NCBI GenBank assembly: GCA_031835245.1
Contig: JAVKOQ010000105.1
Coordinates: forward strand, 62,001-126,000
DNA: 64,000 bases
DNA from: Balamuthia mandrillaris
Taxonomy: Eukaryota > Discosea > Longamoebia > Balamuthiidae
Reading direction: 5' to 3'
Positions 55,415-64,000 of this stretch are shown here, one piece after another; position 1 is the stretch's first letter; each line of letters starts with the position of its first letter. A program made the position numbers and the translations under genes. Under the pieces are notes generated by a model. It made no database searches. It was not told where the DNA came from and saw only the letters and a program-made list of their open reading frames with translations.

Positions 55415-56240
55415 GGTTCGAATTGTCTGGCTGACAAAAAAAAAACAATCGTTTTGGATGAAAAGCTATGTGTGTGCGTGTGTGTGTGTGATGTGTTAGG
55501 ACAAGGACAGGCTGGCGGGCATTTGGCCTTTTTCTAGTTTTCACCAAAGAGGCACCATCATTGCCGCTTCCTTTTCGCCCTTTTAAAGATTAAGAGAAGC
55601 TGTAATGCCTTTCACGACGACCCGAAAAAATTATTGTCATAACTAAAATTCTTGTGTGACGTCATTTATCTGTCGCTTTTCCATTGTGGGTTCAGGGGAA
55701 AAAAAGTGGCGGGAAGTCGTGTCGACACTATTTCCCGCCAATGGAAGACCAGCAAAACTGCTTGACAAAAAAAAATAGAGAGAAGAAGAAAAGGAGAAGG
55801 AAAGACAAGGTTGAAAAAAAAAACTGGACCCTTTGGGGAGTGGCCAAGATTCAAACACTCCTTTTTTTTCCTGCCCTCCCATTTTCCAAAAAAAAAAAAG
55901 ATTTACCTGCAACCAAAAAAAAATTTTTTTTGGTGGAGAGATTATTTTTTTTCCAGCATTAAAAAAAAAAGGGGGGGAAGTAGAAGCGGCTCTCTTCCTC
56001 TTTTACCCTTCCTGTCTGTGGTGAAAAAATAATCTTTTATTTATTATTATTTTTTCTTTTTTTGTTGGAAACAAAAGATTCTCCCTTTCACTCCCAAAGA
56101 GTCGCCTTCAGCGTGCCAGCGTACTTGCCGATTAGTTAGGTAGCAGACAGTTCTCTAATCTTTAAAAAAAAATAGCCAATCAATCTTCATCTATTTCTGA
56201 TCTTTCTCATCCACACTGCACAGAACGTGGATCGTTGGAG
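55415..56240. promoter_or_regulatory. Divergent TDP2-like / CHD promoter region
   Basis: Contains a short GT run (about 55473-55490), a TGACGTCA at 55657-55664 and a TGTCGACA (extended GTGTCGACAC) at 55720-55727. Many A or T homopolymers lie between 55765 and 56060. No gene with support is seen. Short open frames over the A-rich part are low complexity. Confidence 0.45.
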
Positions 56241-56397
56241 ATGAGCAGTGACAACTATGCGGGAAATTCCTCCGCGCACGCGCCTGCGGCCACGGGCACT
56301 GCCCACACGAACCCATCCTCGCGTGTTGCCTTTCAACCCTCCCCCACAGCCCCAACCAGGTTTGGTTTCTGCTCCCCCTCTTTCCCTTTCTTGTTAT

Positions 56398-56440
<43 letters not shown>

Positions 56441-59400
56441 TTCTCTGCTTCTCTGCGTCTCGCGTCTTCTCTTCTTTTCTCTACCTTCTTCTCACTTTTT
56501 TCTTTGCAACAGCGCGTCTGCGCCAGCTATGAACGTTATGGTGACTCCATTAGGGGAAGGAAGGGAGGGACGCCCCCCTCCGCCGTATCCCTCCTCATCT
56601 CCCTCTCATCCACCATCACAACAGCAACGCATAACTTCTTCGGTACCACTGCCACACATTCAACACCAGCCATCTGCTCCATCACCTCCTTCGTCTTCTT
56701 CCCCAACAGGAGTGAATCTTCTCCAACAACACTACCAACATCTTCAACACCAACGTAATCGTCACGTCCAGGCCTTTGTCTCCACACATCACCAACAACC
56801 CCAACACCATCCCCATCCGCAACAACCTCAATACCACGCTCCTCCTCCAACTAGCGGTAGTGGCGGTACTCCGAGTGGTGGCGGCCCTACAAATGCATCC
56901 CCAACACGGTCATCAATGCCTCCTCACCCCTATCCAACTCAACAGCAACCTCCTGTTTCTCAACATCACCCTCACTCTCACGCTCATCCTCCTGCTCCTC
57001 ACTCTCATCCCGGCTATGCCCAACCTCTATCTTCATCGCCACAAACTTACACAAACACCATTCCTCTGTCTTCTGGCGCACCAACTACTTCCTCTTCTCA
57101 TCATCATCATTACCCTACTTCTGCTGCTCCAGGAGCTCCACCTTATTCTTTTGTTGTGGCCTCTTCGCCTTCTTCCTCCTCCCCTGCTTCCTCTTCCGCT
57201 TCTGGATCCTCTTTTATGAGCAGTTATCAGATGAGGCCACCCACCTCCCCGTCATCATCGAGGATGATGATGGGCTCCGCGTCTTCGCCTGTTCCCCTAA
57301 CATCTCCTGTAACGATGCCCAGAGCACCAGCAACGGGAGCAAGTAGCGCGGGCAGAGGAAGAGTGCCAAACTTTGCCAGTCCATCTTCTTTCTCTTCTTT
57401 TCGTTACACACCATCCAACGCCAACTCGCCACAAAGTGTCCCTCCCTCTCTCAACTCGCAGTATTCCTCGCCTGCACCGCAGAGATATGCCACTTCATTT
57501 ACTTCTTCTCCTGCTCCTATTTCTCCTTACGGCACAATGATGACGACGCCAACAGCCCAAGATGGTAGACGAGGCAGGGAGAGAACAACAGCGAAGGCAT
57601 CGGAGGATGATGAGTTTATTCCAAATTCCTCTGCCAAGAGCTTTGTACCGAGGCAGAGAGAAAGAAGACAAAGAAAGCCTACCCAAAGACTTGCGGACTA
57701 TGAAGAAATGAATTCAGAGGAAGAGGAAGAGGAAGATATGGAGGAAGAAGAGGACGAAGAGCTTCAGCTGGAGGATGACAGCGAGGATGACGACTACGGT
57801 AGCAGTCGTCGCAGTAGCAGTCGACAGCCGAGAGGAAGGAGACAATCCTCTGCTGCTACTTCTGCTTCGGCTACTTCGGCTGCTACCGAACCACTATCTG
57901 AAGAGCAACAGCAACAGCTGCTACTCCAACAACGTTATTATCTTCAGCAGCAACAGCACCAACTATCATCACCGCCACTGCAAAGAAGACAACAACAGCC
58001 AACGGAAGAACAAAGGTTGAAGAAATGCAAGACTGTGATCAATAAGTTGAAGCGTCATAAGGATGCTTGGCCCTTCAACCAACCTGTAGATCCGGAGGAG
58101 CTTGGCATTCCGGACTACTTTGAGATCATCAAGAACCCCATGGACCTCGGCACCATCCACGACAAGCTTCAGAGCGGAGACTACGAGACTGTGGATCAGT
58201 TTGTGGCGGATGTGGAGTTAGTTTGGAGCAATTGCCTTGCGTATAATCCTCCAGAGGATCCCATTTGCAAATGGGCAAATACTCTATCGAAAGAGTTTCA
58301 AAAGTTGATGCAACAACACACACTTAAAGTTGGAGCTGGACGAGGAGATGGTGATGATGAGGACTATCGCGGTGGTGCAGGTGGAGGAAGAGGAAGAGGT
58401 CGGCCTCCTGGTCGTCACTCTTCTGCCGCCTCTTCTGAACTGGGCTCAGTGACCGAAGTGGGCATGGATGGAACGTCGTCGAGACAAACACGAAGAAGAG
58501 CCAGCGCGCGGTTAAGCAACAAAGACAAGCGGTATTACGAATCGGACGAGGAGTTTAGCTTTGAGGAAGAGGAAGACGAAAATGAAGAATCACAAGCAGC
58601 GGTGGAGGCTGCTGAAGAAGAAAAACCGAAAGGTCCTGTTGTGGAAAAGATAATGGCTCATCGTGTAGCTCTTACGCTGGAAGAAAAGAAGAGACTTAAA
58701 GAGGAAAAACGAGCAAAGAAGCGAGAATTGAAGGAAGAGAGAAAGAGGGAAAAGCAAAAGAAGGAACAAATGGACGTGGAGAGTAGCGACAAAACAAAAG
58801 AGGAAGAAGCAGAGAAGGCTGACAAAGGTAAAGATAAAGAGAAGGACGCCAACACAGCAAAGAGGCAACTTCGCAGTTCAAGCAAAGAAGTCGAGAAAGC
58901 CAAGAGCGCTAAAAGCGTTGAAGCTGCTGCGGAAGTCAAAGGCGCCAAGCGAGCACTTGGAAAGGAAGGTTCTCAGGAGGAATCTTCTTACGAGTACTTT
59001 ATCAAATGGAAGGAAATGAGCTACATTCATTGCGAGTGGGTCTCTGCTGCTACTATCGAGGCTGAAGGACCTGGTGGCAGAGCCAAGATCAATCGTTACT
59101 GGAAGAAACGCAACAAGCGACAAATGATGTCAGGGAAAGAGTTTGCGATGGAAGAGGCAGAGGAAGGGGAGTATTTTCCTCCAGAATTTTGCGAGGTGGA
59201 GCGTATCATTGCCACTGATACGGTTATTCTCAGCACCATCGATGATGATAATGCAGAAGATGACGACAGTTCCTCAACGAGCGAAAATGAGAGCGAGCAA
59301 GAAGAGAGCACTACACAAAAGACCAAAAGCGAGCAGAACATCGAAAAAGAAGCCACGAAAAAAGAGAGTCTGCAAGAGGAGAAAATGAAAGAGGAAAAAG

Positions 59401-62400
59401 AGAGCGCAAACGGACGGGAAGAGCAGAATAGCGAGAAAGAAACTAACCCAAAGGAAGATGAAAGTTTAAATGACGCTCAATCGGACGTTAAAGCACAGAC
59501 CGAAGAATTAGCAACAGAAAAGGTCAAAATAGAACCGACCACCAATTCCGCTTCTTCTCTTCCTAAAATACTTCCTCTAGAGCCTTCTTCTTCATCGTCC
59601 TCTCACCAAACTCTGTCTTCCTCTTCTTCTGTTACTTCTGTTCCTTCGCACACTACCCAATCATATTCCACTCCAGCGAACGGATCTCATTTCATGCATA
59701 ACGTGAGTTCGCCGGTGTCAGCAACACAAGCGCGAGTCACCTACTCTTCCACTCCTACTGCTGCTTATCCTGCTCATCCTCATTCGCTCTCATCGACTCC
59801 TCCTCCATATACTTTTGTTCATTCTTATCCTGCCGGTGGCGTTCCTGGAACGCTATCTCCAAATCATCATCTGCCTTATTCTCCTCAATCACAACAACAT
59901 CACATACCCCACCAAGAAGTTGAGGAAGAGGAGGAAGAGGAAGGAGACCAAGAGCAACCTCTCGGCCCCAACGAAAAGAAAGTTCGTCGCTTCCTTGTCA
60001 AATGGAAAGGCCTTCCCTACTCGGAATGCACGTGGGAGCTCGAATCCGACCTCAAAGGTTACAAAACCAAGATCAAGGAGTTTTATAGCTTCCACACGCC
60101 TGATCCCGATAGACCACGCAGCTCTAATGCTACCCCCCGTCCTCCAGCCAGCGCCTTTCAAACTCTGAGCGATCCTGTTTTCAAAGGTGGCAACAAGCTG
60201 CGCAGCTACCAATTGCAAGGCCTCAACTGGTTGGTCTATTGTTGGTTCAATCGACGCGGCTCCATTCTGGCCGATGAGATGGGTCTCGGTAAGACCGTGC
60301 AGAGCGTTTCTTTCCTGGAGCATGTTTGCAATGCTCAGGGCATCTGTGGGCCGTTCTTGGTGCTGGTGCCGCTCTCCACGCTACCTCATTGGCAGAGAGA
60401 GTTTGAGGCATGGACTGACATGAACGTAGTGGTTTACACCGGAGACGCCGAGAGCAGGAGCATCATTCGTCAGTACGAGTGGTACTACTCCAAGCTCAAC
60501 GGCATTCCTCCAAGGAAGAGCCGCAGAGCAGGAAGAAGCGGACCTGCCACAGGCCCTAATGCTGGCTACAAGTTCCAAGCCTTGATCACGACCTACGAGA
60601 TGATCCTTCGTTCGGACTGGAGCGAGCTCAGCCGCATTCCATGGAGGGTGATGCTGGTGGACGAAGCTCATCGTCTCAAGAACCGCTCTTCCAAGCTGTT
60701 GGAGCACCTGCAGAGTTTTAAGACGGAGCACAGAGTCATACTCACGGGAACACCTCTGCAGAACAACACGACAGAGCTGTGGACGCTGCTCAACTTCATC
60801 GAGCCGCACATCTTCCACTCGCTCCCTCTCTTCCTGCAAAACTTCGGAGACCTTCAGAACAGCGAGCAGGTGCGCAACCTGCACATCCTGCTGCGTCCTC
60901 ACCTCCTTCGACGCCTGAAAGAGGACGTGGAGAACAGCATCCCGCCGAAGGAAGAGGTCGTGGTGGAGGTAGAGTTGACCTCCTTGCAGAAGAAGTACTA
61001 CAGGGCTATCCTAGAACGTAACCGAGACTTCCTCTACAAGGGCTGTCACAGCAGTAATGTGCCCAATCTCATCAACGTGGTTATGCAGCTGCGCAAAGCT
61101 TGCAATCATCCGTTCCTCATCAAAGGAGTGGAGGACAAGGAGACCGCCGCTTTGACCGCTCAGGAGGACTACTACCGGCTGCTCATACAGAGTGCTGGCA
61201 AGCTGGCCCTGTTGGACAAGTTGCTCCCCAAGCTCAAAGCGGGAGGTCATCGCGTGCTCATCTTTTCTCAAATGGTTCGGGTGCTGGATCTGTTGGAAAC
61301 CTACTTGCATTACAAGAACTATCTCTACGAGCGGCTGGACGGACGTGTGCGTGGCAGCGAGAGGCAGAGCGCCATCGACCGCTTCTCTCGGCCGGGAAGC
61401 AATCGTTTTGTCTTCTTGCTGTGTACCCGTGCTGGTGGATTGGGCATCAATTTGGCCACTGCTGATACGGTTGTTATCTACGATAGCGATTGGAACCCTC
61501 AGAACGATCTACAGGCGCAGGCTCGGTGCCATCGCATAGGGCAGACCAAAGATGTTAAAGTCTATCGTCTTATCACGAGGAACACGTATGAGCGGCACAT
61601 GTTTGAGAGAACGAGCAAAAAGTTGGGGCTGGATCAAGCTGTGTTGGACAACATGGGGAATACCAACGGGAAAGGCAATGGCAAAGCTACCAAAGAGAGT
61701 CTTGCAGAGATGGGCAAAGAGATTGATAACCTGTTGAAATATGGAGCATACGACCTGTTCAGAGGAGAGGATGATAAGGAAGGAGCGAACGGGAAAGTTG
61801 AAGACATGTTTGGAGAGGACGACATTGACAAGATCTTGGAACGAAATGCAACGCTCGTTCGCTACGATGACAATAACAATACTGACAACAAAGATGCACC
61901 TCAACAACGTTCTTCTACTTTCTCCAAAGCCGTCTTCCAATCCTCCGAAGCGGACAGCGCCATCGACATCAACGCAGAGAACTTTTGGGAGTTGATTCTG
62001 CCAGAGGCCAAGGACACAGCCAGCGTGGTTCGGCGTCTAAAGCAAGGTGAGCCTGGTAAGAGCCCAGAGAAGGAGAAAGAGTTTTGGGCGGATCTCAAAA
62101 CGGTAGTCGAGGAGGCCATCGAGCAATGGGAGCAGAAGCTGGAGATCCCCAAGGACCTGCATGTTATCATGGGAGTGTTGGAGGAGATTGTGCAAGGCAC
62201 TAGCGGAGTGCAGTTTAGCGACCGGCACGTCAACATGGCTCGCAATTGGTTATTGATATTGAATCGACCGAGAAGACGAAGAAGAAGAGGAGAGCAGGAA
62301 TCTTCTTCGTTGAGCTTACTGTCGGAGGAAAGCAACAAGAACCAAAGGAACAAGAGGAAGAGAACAAGCGAACGTAGTGCGAGCAGAAGTTCTAGACGTG

Positions 62401-64000
62401 GTACGAAGCGCGGGGAGGATGCAGGCGAGGAGGAAGAAGCGGACACTTATTCTCTGGATGAGGACGAGGATGAAAGCGCTCTCTCTTCAGCGGATGACTT
62501 TTCCGATGGCTCTCGGCGGCCCAACAAACGCGCCAGAGGAAGAGGAAACGAAAAACGCAAACCATGGAACATGAGCGAACGGAAACGAGCGCAAGAAGCC
62601 ATTTTGGCTTTCGGTCGTCCTTGTTGGGAGGAGATCAAACAGTGCAAAGGATTGAACAGGCGAAGCACAGAGGATATCAAGGAATTTGCTCTAGCCTTTC
62701 TTTGCCAGTGCTCTCTTGTTGCGCAGCAGTCGCTGCAGCAACAATCATCGGAGAAGAGTTCCAACTCTGCTTCTGGAAGTAATGCTGTGGATGAGGAAGA
62801 TGTACAAGCGTTTGAGGAAGCGTTGGCTTTTTGTAGCAGCGCTGGTTCGAGGTACACTCGCTCGGCGGTGGCGGATCATTTGTTGGACGGCGAGGCATCC
62901 TCTACATCTTCTTCTTCAACCAATGGCGCTGAATCTTCATCATCAACTGAACCACAAAACGCTTCTCCAACAGTATCAATCATGAGCCAAAAGGAGAAGA
63001 AGCAACGAGTAGATCGTCACAAAGTGTTACAGGACGAACAATACATCACAAATATCAAACGCAAAGCCAAGACATGGGCCAAACGTCTCCTCCTTCTTAA
63101 ACGTCTTAGAGAGGAAGTGGAGCACTTCCCCTCCTTGTCCGACTTTTGTTTGCCCTCTCTGTGGACTCCCAATCACAGCCAGAAGCAAAGCCCGGCACCG
63201 TGGTGGGGGATGGTAGAGGACAGGGACTTGCTTTTGGGCACCTACAAACATGGCTTTGGCTGCTTTGACACCATGATTGCGGATGAGGAGTTGAGCTTTG
63301 GTAAGACGTTGAAAGGAGAGGAACAGGGAAGTGGTGCTGGAGCTGCCTCTCCCTCTGCCTCTCTTGTCTCGAGGCTTCGTTCTTCTTCCAGACGACGTTC
63401 TTCACGCGGAGCAGCAAAAGACCACGACGAAGAGGAAAACCAAGACAAAGATAAAAATGTTGGTTCAACGAGGGGCTGGCCGGCAAAACGTTTGCTAAAC
63501 CTCCGAGTGAAGTCAGTGTTGGATTTGGTGGCGAAGTTGAAGAAAGCGGAAGCCAAACGCAAAGAACGAGAGGAACGACAGGAACAACGAGAGAAGCGTA
63601 AACGCTCCAAGCGAGAGCAACTCGAGAAAGAGAGAAACGAACGTGTTCAGCGACGGCAACAAAAACTGGCCGAAAAGGAGTTGAAAAGCCAGGAGAGAAA
63701 GAGGGAGTGGTCCAAGAGAGAACGTCAAGATTTTAGAGCGGCCATCATGGCGCATGGTCCTGGCGATTGGGCTCTCATCAAGGAAAAAGCCAATCTCACC
63801 AATAAGAGCGAAGAGGCCATTGCAAAGTGTTATGATGAGCTGATGGAACTCGCGCGACAAATGACGGCTGAGTTCCCTGATCCTTATATCTTTTTGAAGA
63901 AAAAGAACAAGCCCACCGACCGAAAAACAGAAGAAGACGGAGAGGATGACGAAGACAGAGAAGAAGAAGAAGAGGAGGAGGAGGAGGAGGAGGAGGAGGA
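56241..64000 (+). CDS. Bromodomain-CHD chromatin remodeler (CHD6-9/Kismet-like), 3' end outside window
   Basis: Exon 1 (56241-56359) joins an acceptor at 56513. One uninterrupted frame then runs to the window edge, over 2,500 residues. Residues about 40-540 are His/Gln/Pro/Ser-rich. A bromodomain spans about 540-645 (NQPVDPEELGIPDYFEIIKN, then PMDLGTI and NCLAYNPP with the acetyl-lysine-binding Asn). Chromodomain 1 is near 865-905 (YFIKWKEMSYIHCEWVSA). Chromodomain 2 begins EVERIIAT near 935 but resumes only near 1197 (FLVKWKGLPYSECTWELES), so about 250 disordered residues sit inside it. The SNF2 ATPase (about 1267-1740) has ILADEMGLGKTVQ, LVDEAHRLKN, LTGTPLQNN, LCTRAGGLGINLA and QARCHRIGQ. 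A later block, PWWGMVEDRDLLLGTYKHGF, matches the CHD6-9 region, followed by a SANT-like domain (FRAAIMAHGPGDWALIKEKA). It slides nucleosomes using ATP. A bromodomain is not usual in CHD proteins. Confidence 0.9.
56400..56438. repeat. (CT)n repeat in CHD intron 1
   Basis: CT run in the only recognised intron of the CHD gene, between donor 56360 and acceptor 56512. Pyrimidine in sense, as elsewhere. Confidence 0.9.

Overview
The window is nuclear DNA of a unicellular eukaryote. Most genes are split by short GT-AG introns, there are no operons, and the contents are typically eukaryotic (RhoGEF, ARF, MUS81, CEBPZ/Noc1, CHD remodeler, CDC123). Several genes have a bacterial or patchy distribution: barstar, NIS siderophore synthetase-like, Dps-like ferritin fold, bacterial-type glycerate kinase, Mg-type ALAD, SWIM zinc finger, helicase-associated repeats and long GCPWD-type ankyrin repeats. 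This mix suggests a free-living amoeba (Amoebozoa, perhaps a relative of Balamuthia or Acanthamoeba). That placement is inference. About 23 complete protein genes, two edge-truncated genes and three gene fragments are supported.

Layout: 1-1753 holds the end of an unknown gene, a Dabb-domain gene and a barstar homologue. 2573-7573 is a RhoGEF-C2 gene. 7375-11916 is a diverged partial duplication: the last RhoGEF exon plus the 5' part of a CDC123 gene occur twice (7375-8388 and 10826-11916). Between the copies lies about 2.4 kb with an intronless NIS-synthetase-like gene and the remnant of an unidentified gene on the other strand. The intact CDC123 gene follows (11398-13189). Next come glycerate kinase (-), a very large MUS81 with added SAM and SWIM domains (-), CEBPZ/Noc1 (+), a Dps-like protein (-), a VIT-VWA protein (+), an LPEAT/LPCAT-type acyltransferase with EF-hands (-), a second CDC123 paralogue (+), an S9-family protein lacking catalytic Ser and His (-), a helicase-associated-domain protein (+), an F-box/ankyrin protein (-), ARF (+), an unknown protein (-), two tandem folate-receptor-like membrane genes (+), a RIB7-type reductase (-), ALAD (-), a TDP2-like phosphodiesterase (-) and a bromodomain-CHD remodeler that runs off the right edge (+).

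Two genome-wide habits stand out. First, intron microsatellites (CT, TTC, TCTCTG and related) are always pyrimidine on the sense strand of the host gene: they read CT/TTC on the plus strand in plus-strand genes and GA/GAA in minus-strand genes. Second, the intergenic promoter stretches repeatedly carry the palindromes TGTCGACA and TGACGTCA.

Functional themes: genome maintenance and chromatin (MUS81, TDP2-like, bromo-CHD), translation and ribosome assembly (two CDC123, CEBPZ), iron, haem and flavin metabolism (NIS-like, Dps-like, ALAD, RIB7-like) and membrane signalling or traffic (RhoGEF, ARF, acyltransferase, folate-receptor-like proteins). Products were assigned by reading translations by eye. 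Exon borders are my own predictions from GT/AG and reading-frame continuity.
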